DNA from: CAYVKM01 sp964452045
GTDB taxonomy: Bacteria > Calditrichota > Calditrichia > RBG-13-44-9
Length of the DNA: 17,886 bases
Direction of reading: 5' to 3'
Assembly: GCA_964452045.1 (NCBI GenBank)
Contig: CAYVKM010000077.1
Location: forward strand, 1-17,886
The notes under the pieces were generated by a model that saw nothing but the letters and a program-made list of their open reading frames with translations, was not told the origin of the DNA and did no database searches. The position numbers were made by a program, and so were the translations under genes. Positions 8,068 to 15,738 of the stretch are shown one piece after another (positions within the stretch are counted from its first letter, which is position 1; each line of letters starts with the position of its first letter).

Positions 8068-8190
8068 AAAAAACTCCTTCATTTATAATTTTTTTCCTGC
8101 TCTAACTTAATTTATCAATCAATTTAAAACAATGGTTGAATATATTTGAAAAGGGGTTCAGGGGATTTCAGGCTATTTAGATTTGAATTT

Positions 8191-8685
8191 TTAGTTCTGT
8201 TCTGGTTTGGAAAGGACCTCTAAGCGTATTTGAACAACTCCGGAAACTAATGCTCCAATAGCCTGGGCTGCAGCTCGGGAAAGATCCAATATTCTATTAT
8301 CCACAAATGGGCCGCGGTCATTTATCCGGACTTCAACACTCTTATTATTTTCCAGATTGGTTACCCGGCAAATGGTCCCAAAAGGCAAGGTTCGATGCGC
8401 TGCAGTAAAGGCATTCATATCAAAAACTTCGCCATTTGCAGTTAATCTGCCATGAAATTCATCTGCGTAATATGAAGCATATCCAATATAGGTTTCTCTA
8501 TTAGAAACATCAGATCGGTCTTTTCGATAATCTTCACGAACGTTTCTGTCCTGCCCTAACCTGTTTCGAATATTGTTGGAGTGGGAGCACTCTAAAAGCA
8601 TTAACAGGAGTGGGAGGATGGTGATAAGAGGATAAAATGACTTCAACTGAAATTTAGTTCTGGTAGAAAAATTTGTCATTAGCAT
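8191..8685 (-). CDS. rlpA: RlpA-like DPBB protein, putative septal lytic transglycosylase
   Basis: RlpA proteins are outer-membrane or periplasmic glycan hydrolases that cleave peptidoglycan stripped of stem peptides. The chosen start (MLMTNFS) gives 164 aa. A hydrophobic segment at about 18-32 is followed by Cys33 (MLLEC); Glu at -1 makes this a poor lipobox, so lipidation is uncertain. A polar linker follows, then the double-psi beta-barrel from about residue 67: GYASYYADEFHGRLTANG, TAAHRTLPFG and INDRGPF. His97 and Asp123 match the catalytic pair known from P. aeruginosa RlpA. There is no SPOR domain. The start is one base after the stop of the TPR lipoprotein gene, with no clear ribosome site, which suggests translational coupling. 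The in-frame ATG at 8679 is an equally possible start. Confidence 0.85.
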   Translation of the reverse strand: MLMTNFSTRTKFQLKSFYPLITILPLLLMLLECSHSNNIRNRLGQDRNVREDYRKDRSDVSNRETYIGYASYYADEFHGRLTANGEVFDMNAFTAAHRTLPFGTICRVTNLENNKSVEVRINDRGPFVDNRILDLSRAAAQAIGALVSGVVQIRLEVLSKPEQN

Positions 8686-8686
8686 C

Positions 8687-10891
8687 TCAATAGTTACTTG
8701 ATCGATATTGGCGCCATTCCCGGTATTGTCTGGATTTGGCAACACTTGGTAGTGGGGATTTATCGCCTTCTGTACCAATACTGGGTTCGGCATCGAACGA
8801 TGGAACGTGAAAAGAAGTGTCCAAAGCTGCATAAGCCAGTGAAGTTGAATCCTGCTTCGCCAATAATGAATCTTCATTCACTAATAGTGTTTCCACTACC
8901 GGCTCTTTGATTTTATTGCTGGCATATTTTTTATATTCAGGTAAATTGTAAGCATCATTAAGATGGGTATATTCTTTGACCGCTTTTTGAATATCCTGAA
9001 GCTCAATTTCGTAAATCCAGGCAACTGCTAGTTGCGCCTTGGCCGACCATTTTAAATTTGAATCCAATGCTGCAGTTTGCCGATACCAGTATAAAGCACT
9101 ATCCAATTTGTTTTGACTGTAATAGTCTTCAGCTTTCAGAAAGTACATCTCCCCTACTGTATTTAAAGAATCCTGTTTTTCCTTTTCTTCCTGAAGTAAA
9201 CCCCGCTTCCTTAGAATTTCTTTTGTAAATTGAGAATTCGGATAATCTTCGGTCAGAATTTGTTCCAACGAATCTCTTTTTGCCGGGTTTGTCTTCTGAG
9301 GACTATCATAGATATAGTACATAGAGTAAATCGCTTTTGGTACCAGAATAGAATCTTCGTACGTTTTCAAAAAATCTTTATAGTGATAAAGTGCGGAATC
9401 ATATTCCTGATTTTGAAGAAGAAAGAACTCAGCCAGGTGAAATTTGTTGTTTTTTAAATCTTCCTTAATTTGTGGTAACTTTCGTGTCTCCAGTTCCTTC
9501 TCCTTTTTAGGAGCTTTAAAAATGATATAATCATTAACTACAGCGAGCGAACTGTCCAGCTTTCCCTTTAAAGTATCATTAGTGAGACTGGCCATCGAGT
9601 CCAATAATACGTTTTTTATTGAATCAAGACTCTGGATATTGTATCTATAGAGGACATTTGTGGTGTCAATATTTAAGGTGCTGGTATCAATGGTTGAACT
9701 GGATTTTTTTCCTAATAAGGACAGGATAGAGTCCTCATACTGTGCTGTATATAAGGAATCCCGAAAATATCGGTCATTTTCCAGTCGAAATACGAGTCTC
9801 TGATCACGTTTGATATTATCCTTAATCTTTTTCAGTTCTGATAAAAAGATATGACGATTTTGTGCTTCCTCTACACTGTCATACTTGGCATAAATCTTTT
9901 TTACTTCACCATAGTAATAAACTGCTGAATCAATATTTTCAATATCCTGTTCGTATATTTTTGCCAGGTTAAAACTCGCAATTGCCGTTCCCGGACTTGA
10001 TTTACGTTCATGAACGACTTCCTTGTAGAGATCTATTGAATCCTGAAGTTTATTCTGCTTGTAATAGATTTGGGCAATTTCACTGTTAATCAATGGAATG
10101 AAGTTTTTAAATCGAGGTGCAGTAAGCATCTTTCTCAATATTTTAAGGGCTTCCTGATATTTCCCAATCTCTGCATAGCATACCCCTAAATTGAATTTTG
10201 TTTTGTATTCAACATCCAGACTTGGCGAAAATTTCTCGACTTTTCTGTATCTTTCTATTGCCTCATTATATTTTTTCTGCTGAAAATAGGATTCAGCCAG
10301 GTAAAATTGAACAAAAGCCGCGTACTGTTCGTCAATATTTTCATTTAATGCTTTTTCAAAAAAACCGATGGCCTGTAGATAGTTCTCATCCTCGAAGGCA
10401 ATATTGCCCAATTCATAATATGATTCGGATCTCAAACGGCTTTTTTTACTAATGGTTATGCACTTATTAAGATACTCTTTACCTTTATCTAAGTTATTTT
10501 CTTTGAGTAGTATTTTTCCGAGCCATAGATAGGATTCCGGAATAAGATCGCTTTCCGGATATTTTGAAATAAATTGATTCGCATGAAGTTTTGCCTGGGT
10601 GTATTTACCAAGGTAGTACTCACTCTTTACAATATAAAGTAATGCATCATCGGCATATTTACTTTTATCGGAGTATAATTCGATTAATTTCCAGCATTTT
10701 TCGATTGTTTGCTCAAAAAATTTGTTTGCCTGTGGATGGTTTTCTTTATCCGGTTCTTTTTGAATAGATTCAATCCCATCATTATAACTTCTCTTGGCAT
10801 TAAACAGGGTATTGTAATAAGCGCAATTCAGGATAATAGTTACACTAATGATGAGAAAAATGAAAGTATAGCTACGATTGTTTTGTGTCAT
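8687..10891 (-). CDS. Large TPR-repeat lipoprotein (envelope, function unknown)
   Basis: The 734-aa product begins with a basic start, a hydrophobic segment at about 9-22 and Cys23 in IILNC, a plausible though not ideal lipobox. Mature residues CAYYNTLFNAKRSY resemble TPR lipoproteins I associate with Calditrichota/Marinimicrobia-type bacteria. Helical TPR repeats fill about 78-340 (for example ELGNIAFEDENYLQAIGFFE, LGVCYAEIGKYQEALKIL, EIAQIYYKQNKLQDSIDLYK). A charged, Ser/Thr-rich linker follows at about 350-460, then more TPRs at about 475-660 (AEDYYSQNKLDSALYWYRQT). It is probably a periplasm-facing scaffold, comparable in plan to YfgL/BamD- or YbgF-like TPR proteins, but no specific family is recognised. 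No Shine-Dalgarno sequence is visible before the ATG. It is coupled to rlpA downstream, pointing to an envelope or peptidoglycan role. Confidence 0.85.
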   Translation of the reverse strand: MTQNNRSYTFIFLIISVTIILNCAYYNTLFNAKRSYNDGIESIQKEPDKENHPQANKFFEQTIEKCWKLIELYSDKSKYADDALLYIVKSEYYLGKYTQAKLHANQFISKYPESDLIPESYLWLGKILLKENNLDKGKEYLNKCITISKKSRLRSESYYELGNIAFEDENYLQAIGFFEKALNENIDEQYAAFVQFYLAESYFQQKKYNEAIERYRKVEKFSPSLDVEYKTKFNLGVCYAEIGKYQEALKILRKMLTAPRFKNFIPLINSEIAQIYYKQNKLQDSIDLYKEVVHERKSSPGTAIASFNLAKIYEQDIENIDSAVYYYGEVKKIYAKYDSVEEAQNRHIFLSELKKIKDNIKRDQRLVFRLENDRYFRDSLYTAQYEDSILSLLGKKSSSTIDTSTLNIDTTNVLYRYNIQSLDSIKNVLLDSMASLTNDTLKGKLDSSLAVVNDYIIFKAPKKEKELETRKLPQIKEDLKNNKFHLAEFFLLQNQEYDSALYHYKDFLKTYEDSILVPKAIYSMYYIYDSPQKTNPAKRDSLEQILTEDYPNSQFTKEILRKRGLLQEEKEKQDSLNTVGEMYFLKAEDYYSQNKLDSALYWYRQTAALDSNLKWSAKAQLAVAWIYEIELQDIQKAVKEYTHLNDAYNLPEYKKYASNKIKEPVVETLLVNEDSLLAKQDSTSLAYAALDTSFHVPSFDAEPSIGTEGDKSPLPSVAKSRQYREWRQYRSSNY

Positions 10892-10968
10892 GAAAGTCTA
10901 AAGTCTTGGATATTTATTATTATAATCTTTCTGTTGAACGTACCAGATGATATATTGTTCTAAGCCTT

Positions 10969-11709
10969 TCAAATTAATGAATCCTGTAATTTTACGATCA
11001 ATTCGGGTAAAATCTTATCTGCCGACCCTTGAAAAAATTCATTAACGGATCCAGTCAGTGGCGTTTCTTCAATATTTATTTCAACCAGATACGCGCCATT
11101 TCCCTTGGCCATATAAGGGAGGGAAGCAGCTGGTTCGACTAAGCTTGATGTTCCAATGGAAAAGAATACTTCGCAGCGCATGGCCAATTCCTGGGCAGCC
11201 GAAATTTGATTCTCCGGTAAATTTTCGCCAAACCAGACTACGTCGGGACGAATCATACCCTTACAAGCAGGACATTTTGGAATTTCTTTACCTGGATCGA
11301 AATCACCTTCGAATGGTTTATCACATTCGATACATTTATTACGCATGATATTTCCATGCAATTCAATCACCTTATTACTTCCGGCAAGAGAATGAAGATT
11401 GTCCACGTTCTGGGTAATTACTGCAAAATCTTTATACATATTCTCTAAATCGACCAGTGCATAATGGGCAGGATTTGGACGTACATTTTTTATGAGACTT
11501 CTTCTCCATTCGTACCATTCCCAAACCAGTTTTGGATTCTTAACAAATGCATTATAATTTGCAAGCTCTTCCGGTTTAAACTTTTTCCAGATACCATCCT
11601 TACCTCTAAAAGTAGGTACGCCACTGGCTGCGGAAATTCCAGCACCGGTCAGGACAGCTACACTGTATGCCTTCTCCAATCTTTTTAATAGTTTATCACT
11701 TAATTCCAT
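10969..11709 (-). CDS. cobB: Sirtuin NAD-dependent protein deacylase, class III type
   Basis: This removes acyl groups from lysines using NAD, releasing nicotinamide and O-acyl-ADP-ribose. The 246 aa contain GAGISAASGVPTFRG (22-36), TQNVDNLH (99-106), catalytic His118 (ELHGN) and a Cys4 zinc site (Cys126, 129, 146, 149). GTSSLVEPAASLP, the NAD-ribose loop, follows. WEWYEWRR supplies Tyr66 and Arg69 in the Y-x-x-R arrangement that, in SIRT5 and E. coli CobB, recognises succinyl and malonyl lysine; RPDVVWFGE also fits class III. Desuccinylase/desmalonylase activity is therefore expected alongside deacetylation. AGAGGA seven bases before the ATG sets the start. A promoter lies in the gap after the rhomboid gene. 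Confidence 0.93.
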   Translation of the reverse strand: MELSDKLLKRLEKAYSVAVLTGAGISAASGVPTFRGKDGIWKKFKPEELANYNAFVKNPKLVWEWYEWRRSLIKNVRPNPAHYALVDLENMYKDFAVITQNVDNLHSLAGSNKVIELHGNIMRNKCIECDKPFEGDFDPGKEIPKCPACKGMIRPDVVWFGENLPENQISAAQELAMRCEVFFSIGTSSLVEPAASLPYMAKGNGAYLVEINIEETPLTGSVNEFFQGSADKILPELIVKLQDSLI

Positions 11710-11733
11710 TGATTGTCCTCTAAATGAAGTGGG

Positions 11734-11762
11734 AAATTAATAACCTGGTCAAAATGTGTCAA
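11734..11762 (-). promoter_or_regulatory. Promoter of the sirtuin gene
   Basis: On the minus strand a perfect TTGACA (11762-11757), a 17-base spacer and TAATTT (11739-11734) lie 25-53 bases upstream of the sirtuin ATG. The same box arrangement recurs before the tRNA and SRP RNA. It may also drive the TPR lipoprotein and rlpA genes by read-through. Confidence 0.62.
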
Positions 11763-11774
11763 GAGTAGAAAAAA

Positions 11775-12479
11775 TCACCTTAAGTAAGATAAATTAAGAT
11801 TTTTTTGCTTTTTGAATATTCTAAATAACAGGGCCAAGATCATTCCAAAGGCAAAACCTCCCACATGAGCCCACCAGGCAACCCCTCCTGATGCGGCACC
11901 ACTTGCTGCTGAAAATGAAGCATAAAGAAACTGCAGTAGTATCCAGAAACCCAGGAAGAATAGTGCTGGTATTTCTGCGACCGTAAAGTAGATGATCACA
12001 AAAATAATTGTGGTAATCCGGGATTTCGGATACAACATAATATATGCTCCCATTACACCGGCAATGGCACCACTTGCGCCAATGGTAGGAATGGTTGAAT
12101 CCAGATTAAAATAAATGTGAGTTAATGCTCCGGCTAAGCCACTGGCCAGATAAAACAGGAAAAAAGGAAAGTGACCGAAGAAATCTTCCACATTATCTCC
12201 AAAAATCCACAGGTACCATAAATTCCCTAACAAATGCAATAATCCACCATGAATAAACATGGAAGTAAATAAATTTGGAATTAACATTAACCAATTGGAG
12301 AGAGGGACATTCTGAAGTGACGAAAATGATTTGGGAATAATTCCGAAATTATTGATAAAATCGCCAATCTGTTGACCTAATGACAATTGATAAAAATAGA
12401 CCAATACATTATAGATGATTATAGCTATGGTTACAAAAGGAAAAGACCGGGATGGAATTTTATCGCGCAGGGGAAACAA
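11775..12479 (-). CDS. Rhomboid family intramembrane serine protease
   Basis: This multi-pass membrane protease should cleave transmembrane helices of substrates. The 234 aa show about six hydrophobic segments. Family motifs are FTSMFIHGGLLHLLGNLWYL (71-90, with His77, His82 and Asn86), GASGAIAG with nucleophile Ser136, and AHVGGFAFG with His205 completing the Ser-His dyad. The N-terminus MFPLRDKIPSRSFP is typical of the bacterial RDxxP-type subfamily. A long segment between the dyad residues contains an Ala/Ser/Gly-rich stretch (about 188-200). The start is a TTG with GGGGAG about five bases upstream; no in-frame ATG is better placed. It follows recR by 59 bases and may be the tail of the dnaX-ybaB-recR unit. 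The substrate is unknown. Confidence 0.92.
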   Translation of the reverse strand: MFPLRDKIPSRSFPFVTIAIIIYNVLVYFYQLSLGQQIGDFINNFGIIPKSFSSLQNVPLSNWLMLIPNLFTSMFIHGGLLHLLGNLWYLWIFGDNVEDFFGHFPFFLFYLASGLAGALTHIYFNLDSTIPTIGASGAIAGVMGAYIMLYPKSRITTIIFVIIYFTVAEIPALFFLGFWILLQFLYASFSAASGAASGGVAWWAHVGGFAFGMILALLFRIFKKQKNLNLSYLR

Positions 12480-12538
12480 TACCTCTCCCCTTTTCTAAAA
12501 AAGAATATTTGACAGTTAAATCTGATAAATTAAAATTT

Positions 12539-13138
12539 TTAAACTTCATCTCTTGCTTGTAAAGCTTTGGTCAAAGTTAGTTCATCAACAAATTCCAGAT
12601 GCCCACCCAATGGTATTCCCCGGGCAAGCCGGGTCACTTTAATATGAAGTGGTTTTATTAATCGTGCCAAGTATATGGTTGTTGCCTCTCCTTCCGTGCT
12701 GGGATTTAGTGCCAATATCACTTCATTAACAGAATCTAATCTACTCAGAAGTGATTTTATATTCAGATTTTCTGCACCAATACCATCGAGTGGGGAAATT
12801 ACTCCACCGAGAACGTGATATACGCCATCGTATTGGTTTGTTTTCTCAATCATCATCATGCTCTCAGAATCTTCTACCACACATATCTGATTTTTATTTC
12901 GGTTTTGATTAGAACAAATATTACAGATTTCATGCTCGGTAAGATTAAAGCAAATGGGGCAAAGATGTACTTTTTTCTTCATTTGAAGAATTGCATTTGC
13001 CAGATTTTCGGCATGATGATCCTGCACTTTTAGCAGATGGAAAGCCAGTCTGGTTGCCGTTTTCCGGCCGATGCCGGGTAATCTGCTCAGTTCCTCAATC
13101 AAATCATCGAGCGCCGAGGGCAAAATATTTCTGTTCAT
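12539..13138 (-). CDS. recR: Recombination mediator protein RecR
   Basis: RecR, with RecO and RecF, helps load RecA on SSB-coated gapped DNA. The 199 aa contain, in order, the helix-hairpin-helix (LSRLPGIGRKTATRLAFHLL), a Cys4 zinc finger (Cys60, 63, 72, 75), and a Toprim domain beginning at CVVEDSESMMMIE, with GGVISPLDGIG and NPSTEGEATTIYL. It ends with the RecR-typical RLARGIPLGGHLEFVDELTL region. It begins three bases after the ybaB stop with no strong ribosome site, so translational coupling is likely. The order dnaX-ybaB-recR is widely conserved in bacteria. Confidence 0.97.
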   Translation of the reverse strand: MNRNILPSALDDLIEELSRLPGIGRKTATRLAFHLLKVQDHHAENLANAILQMKKKVHLCPICFNLTEHEICNICSNQNRNKNQICVVEDSESMMMIEKTNQYDGVYHVLGGVISPLDGIGAENLNIKSLLSRLDSVNEVILALNPSTEGEATTIYLARLIKPLHIKVTRLARGIPLGGHLEFVDELTLTKALQARDEV

Positions 13139-13141
13139 CTT

Positions 13142-13477
13142 TTACATGCCCGGAATTTTAAATCCACCGGGAAGATTGCCCATCAGTCCGCCAGTCACTT
13201 TACTCATTTCCTCCTGGGCCCGATTTTGGGCGTTTTCCAAAGCCTGGTTCACTGCGGCAGCAACCAGATCCTGCAACATATCTTTTTCTTCGGTATTAAT
13301 AACCTCATCCTCTATTTTGACTTCCATAATTTGGTTCTGGCAATTAGCAATCACTTTTACCATCCCACCACCTGCTGAACCCTCAACTGTAATATTGGCA
13401 AGTTCTGCCTGGACCCGACTCATTTCTTCCTGCATTTTCTGGGCCTGTTTTAATAACTGGTTCATACCACCTTTCAT
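13142..13477 (-). CDS. ybaB: Nucleoid-associated protein YbaB/EbfC family
   Basis: This small dimeric DNA-binding protein is of the family found between dnaX and recR. The 111 aa begin with a helix (MNQLLKQAQKMQEEM) and then carry the family core VEGSAGGGMVKVIANCQNQI and the EEKDMLQDLVAAAVNQALE helix. The C-terminus is Gly/Met/Pro-rich, as usual. AAAGGAT sits about 8-9 bases before the ATG. The gap to dnaX is 40 bases with no terminator, so the three genes should be cotranscribed. A role in nucleoid organisation or gene regulation is known for some relatives; nothing specific can be read here. Confidence 0.95.
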   Translation of the reverse strand: MKGGMNQLLKQAQKMQEEMSRVQAELANITVEGSAGGGMVKVIANCQNQIMEVKIEDEVINTEEKDMLQDLVAAAVNQALENAQNRAQEEMSKVTGGLMGNLPGGFKIPGM

Positions 13478-13517
13478 AAATATCTATCCTTTCTTTTATT
13501 TCAGCAAAAAAATGCCT

Positions 13518-15290
13518 TTATTTTAATCCTTTTTCATCAAGATCAAAAACTTCTATGATTTTGCGGATGATCGGTTCCTTATTTTTAATATCCGATAAAA
13601 CCTCTTCCGGTGTCCGTGGCTGTTTTTGAATGCCGGCTTTCTGGAAGTCAATTGATTTAAAACCGATTTGAATTGGAACATTAAATTCCTGTTTTATAAT
13701 CTCTTCGATCACTCTTTTATTCTTCTCCACATGCTCCTGATGAAAGGAGGATTGTTGATCATAAACGACTATCACCTTTCCGTTTTCAATCTCAAAAGGT
13801 ACCCCTTCCTGTAAAAATGAGCCAAGGGCGATTTTCTGGCTGCGAACCGTCTCAACAATTTTTTCCCATTTTGCCTGTATCTCTCCCAGGGTTACCTTTT
13901 TCTCTGATTTCTTGGTGGAAATTTCAGTTTGTGATTTACCTAAGCTTTTGAAGTTTGAAAGTGTTTTCTCCAGGCCGGTAAACAAACCTTTGGCCTGGCT
14001 CGAAACCCCGGGTTTTTCTTGAGGTGTGAGCTCTGATTTCCTCTCCCCTCCTGATCCTGATTCATCATAACTCTTTACTTTTTCCTTAATTTTTGCTGAT
14101 TTTACTTCGGAATGGAGATTTGCAGCATTGAATTCACTTTTTATCAATTCAGGCTTTTTTTTTACCTTTTCGATAAAAGCGATCAGTTCTTCCAAATGAC
14201 TGCTTGAGGGTTTGAAGGCAATCTTTAACAGAACCATTTCTAAATTCAATTCGGGAAAGGTGCTGTACTTAAGGTTGGGCTCTGCATTTAAAAGTATCTG
14301 AACGAAGTGGATAATGTCTTTCTCATCGAAATTTTTTGCGGCCTCCTGATACCGATTTTTATAAAGATCACTGGCATCGATAATCTTTGAAGTTTCCTCG
14401 GATTTGGCTAATAATATGTTTCGGAAATGCTCCTGAAGTCCATGAAGATAATCAACCAGATCATGTCCGGTGGAGTTAATTTGTGAAGCATATTCAAGTA
14501 TTTTTTCGGTTTGGTGTTCTTTTAACAAATCTGTGAAGTTAAAATATATTTCCTGGTCGATAAGGCCTAGAGTTTGTCTCACCATTTCGGCGGTCAATTT
14601 ACCGGAACCAAAGGAAATCATTTGATCCAATATGCTTTCTGCATCCCGCATACTGCCATCGGCTTTCCTGGATATTAAAAAAAGCGCTTCCTTTTCAATC
14701 TTAATTTTTTCAGCCTTAACAATGGTCTGCAATAAATCCTGTATTTTTTTCAAGGCAATTCTCTTAAAATCAAAGCGCTGGCATCGCGATAATATTGTCA
14801 GGGGAACCTTATGTATCTCGGTTGTGGCAAAAATAAATATTGCATGAGATGGCGGCTCTTCCAATGTTTTTAGCAGTGCATTGAATGCTTCTTTGGTCAG
14901 CATGTGCACTTCATCGATGATGTAAATCTTATAATTAGAACTGGCCGGAGCAAACCGAATGTTCTCTCTCAGATTACGGATCTCATCAATTCCGCGATTA
15001 CTGGCGCCATCGATCTCGATAACGTCCATACTGTGACCATCAGTGATGGATTTACAGCTGGCGCATTTATTACAGGGATTAACTGCTGGCTGTACTTCAC
15101 AGTTTACAGCTTTGGCCAGGAGTCGCGCGGTGGTTGTTTTACCGACACCGCGAGGTCCTGCAAAAATATAGGCATGGGCAATGCGCTTATTTTTAAGGGC
15201 ATTCATTAATATTTGGGTCACATGATCCTGGCCAATCACATCCTCAAATGTCATTGGGCGCCATTTGCGGGCAAGAACGATATAAGTCAT
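13518..15290 (-). CDS. dnaX: DNA polymerase III subunit tau (and probably gamma)
   Basis: This is the clamp-loader ATPase subunit that also tethers polymerase cores. I place the start at MTYIVLARKWRP (15290), the universal DnaX N-terminus; an open extension of 18 codons would overlap the SRP RNA and is rejected. The product is 590 aa. Walker A GPRGVGKT is at 45-52, zinc ligands at Cys64, 73, 76 and 79, Walker B/DEVH at 126-129, and the SRC motif with the arginine finger at 168-170. Domains I-III end near residue 370. After this comes a low-complexity Lys/Ser-rich linker, then a tau-specific C-terminal domain from about 480. The linker start holds an A9G slippery tract with stops just beyond it in both other frames (see the separate entry), predicting a gamma-like product of about 380 aa. 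Confidence 0.96.
   Translation of the reverse strand: MTYIVLARKWRPMTFEDVIGQDHVTQILMNALKNKRIAHAYIFAGPRGVGKTTTARLLAKAVNCEVQPAVNPCNKCASCKSITDGHSMDVIEIDGASNRGIDEIRNLRENIRFAPASSNYKIYIIDEVHMLTKEAFNALLKTLEEPPSHAIFIFATTEIHKVPLTILSRCQRFDFKRIALKKIQDLLQTIVKAEKIKIEKEALFLISRKADGSMRDAESILDQMISFGSGKLTAEMVRQTLGLIDQEIYFNFTDLLKEHQTEKILEYASQINSTGHDLVDYLHGLQEHFRNILLAKSEETSKIIDASDLYKNRYQEAAKNFDEKDIIHFVQILLNAEPNLKYSTFPELNLEMVLLKIAFKPSSSHLEELIAFIEKVKKKPELIKSEFNAANLHSEVKSAKIKEKVKSYDESGSGGERKSELTPQEKPGVSSQAKGLFTGLEKTLSNFKSLGKSQTEISTKKSEKKVTLGEIQAKWEKIVETVRSQKIALGSFLQEGVPFEIENGKVIVVYDQQSSFHQEHVEKNKRVIEEIIKQEFNVPIQIGFKSIDFQKAGIQKQPRTPEEVLSDIKNKEPIIRKIIEVFDLDEKGLK
14154..14163 (-). other. Slippery A9G tract in dnaX (predicted frameshift or transcript slippage site)
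   Basis: The coding strand reads GTA AAA AAA AAG CCT GAA TTG ATA, so A AAA AAG sits in the zero frame as an X XXY YYZ heptamer ending at codon 379. A -1 shift reads GCC then TGA; a +1 shift reads AGC CTG AAT TGA. In E. coli dnaX the same heptamer is followed, after -1 slippage, by one codon and TGA. In Thermus dnaX an A9 run causes transcriptional slippage. A weak 6-bp stem (TGAATT with AATTCA) starts two bases after the heptamer. Whether slippage is ribosomal or by RNA polymerase cannot be decided from sequence. Confidence 0.72.
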
Positions 15291-15322
15291 TTCTGAAATA
15301 TTCCCATTAATCTTAAAATAAA

Positions 15323-15417
15323 GCCAGGTAACCCCACGGCACATATTGCAAATACCTACCGTTGCTTCCTTCCGGACCTGGCGGGGTTCGGTACTGCCCT
15401 ATTGCGTGGGACCTGGC
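15323..15417 (-). ncRNA. ffs: Signal recognition particle 4.5S-like RNA (small bacterial SRP RNA)
   Basis: On the minus strand the 95-nt RNA has a terminal helix pairing GCCAGGT with ACCTGGC, continued by CCCAC with GTGGGG. The apical SRP signature CCAGGTCCGGAAGGAAGCA includes the GGAA tetraloop and the asymmetric internal loop bound by the Ffh M domain. It lacks an Alu domain. With Ffh and FtsY it directs membrane proteins to the translocon. A promoter ends seven bases before its 5' end. A T-rich run (TTTATTTT) directly follows the terminal helix, so the helix may serve as its terminator. It lies 32 bases upstream of dnaX, an arrangement also known in Bacillus (scr-dnaX). Confidence 0.95.
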
Positions 15418-15424
15418 ATACCTA

Positions 15425-15453
15425 AAATTAAACGATAAAAGTAAAAAGGTCAA
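15425..15453 (-). promoter_or_regulatory. Promoter of the SRP RNA gene
   Basis: On the minus strand TTGACC (15453-15448), a 17-base spacer and TAATTT (15430-15425) are followed by seven bases and the predicted first base of the SRP RNA helix. An alternative TTTAAT -10 two bases further upstream fits with a 15-base spacer. The spacing to the RNA 5' end strongly supports use as its promoter. Confidence 0.62.
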
Positions 15454-15521
15454 AGTAATTTGTTCGATTGATAAAATTTTACTTTTGAGTCTAAACCTTT
15501 TCACTTCTACCTTAACCTTCT

Positions 15522-15596
<75 letters not shown>

Positions 15597-15607
15597 TGAA
15601 CCTGCAA

Positions 15608-15636
15608 AATTTAGAACATCACGTCAGCAATGTCAA
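15608..15636 (-). promoter_or_regulatory. Promoter of tRNA-Ala
   Basis: On the minus strand a perfect TTGACA (15636-15631), a 17-base spacer and TAAATT (15613-15608) lie 12 bases upstream of the tRNA 5' end, leaving a leader of about five bases for RNase P. Confidence 0.75.
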
Positions 15637-15683
15637 TCTCATTTTCGAAAGCTAATTCTTTAGTTTTGTTTTACAAACCAATA

Positions 15684-15710
15684 TTGCATTTTAACACAAT
15701 TTAATATAAC
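15684..15710 (+). promoter_or_regulatory. Candidate promoter of the GGDEF gene
   Basis: TTGCAT (15684-15689) and TATAAC (15705-15710) are separated by 15 bases, about 28 bases before the ATG. The spacer is short. A TAACTT box with 17-base spacing is an alternative. Confidence 0.3.
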
Positions 15711-15738
15711 TTAATTTTATAAAACTTCTGGAAGGCTT

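Noticed and set aside
8686..8877. A 64-codon N-terminal extension of the RlpA-like frame
   Set aside because: It lies out of frame over the 3' end of the TPR lipoprotein gene; the start beside its stop codon precedes the hydrophobic signal segment.
10892..10968. TATAAT box before the TPR lipoprotein gene
   Set aside because: The -10 is perfect but no acceptable -35 lies 16-18 bases upstream; it may still be used, but I cannot support it.
15291..15344. An 18-codon in-frame N-terminal extension of dnaX
   Set aside because: It runs into the SRP RNA gene and precedes the universal DnaX N-terminus MTYIVLARKWRP; no family member has it.
15313..15504. A 63-codon minus-strand frame through the SRP RNA
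   Set aside because: It overlaps a well-supported structured RNA and resembles no protein family.
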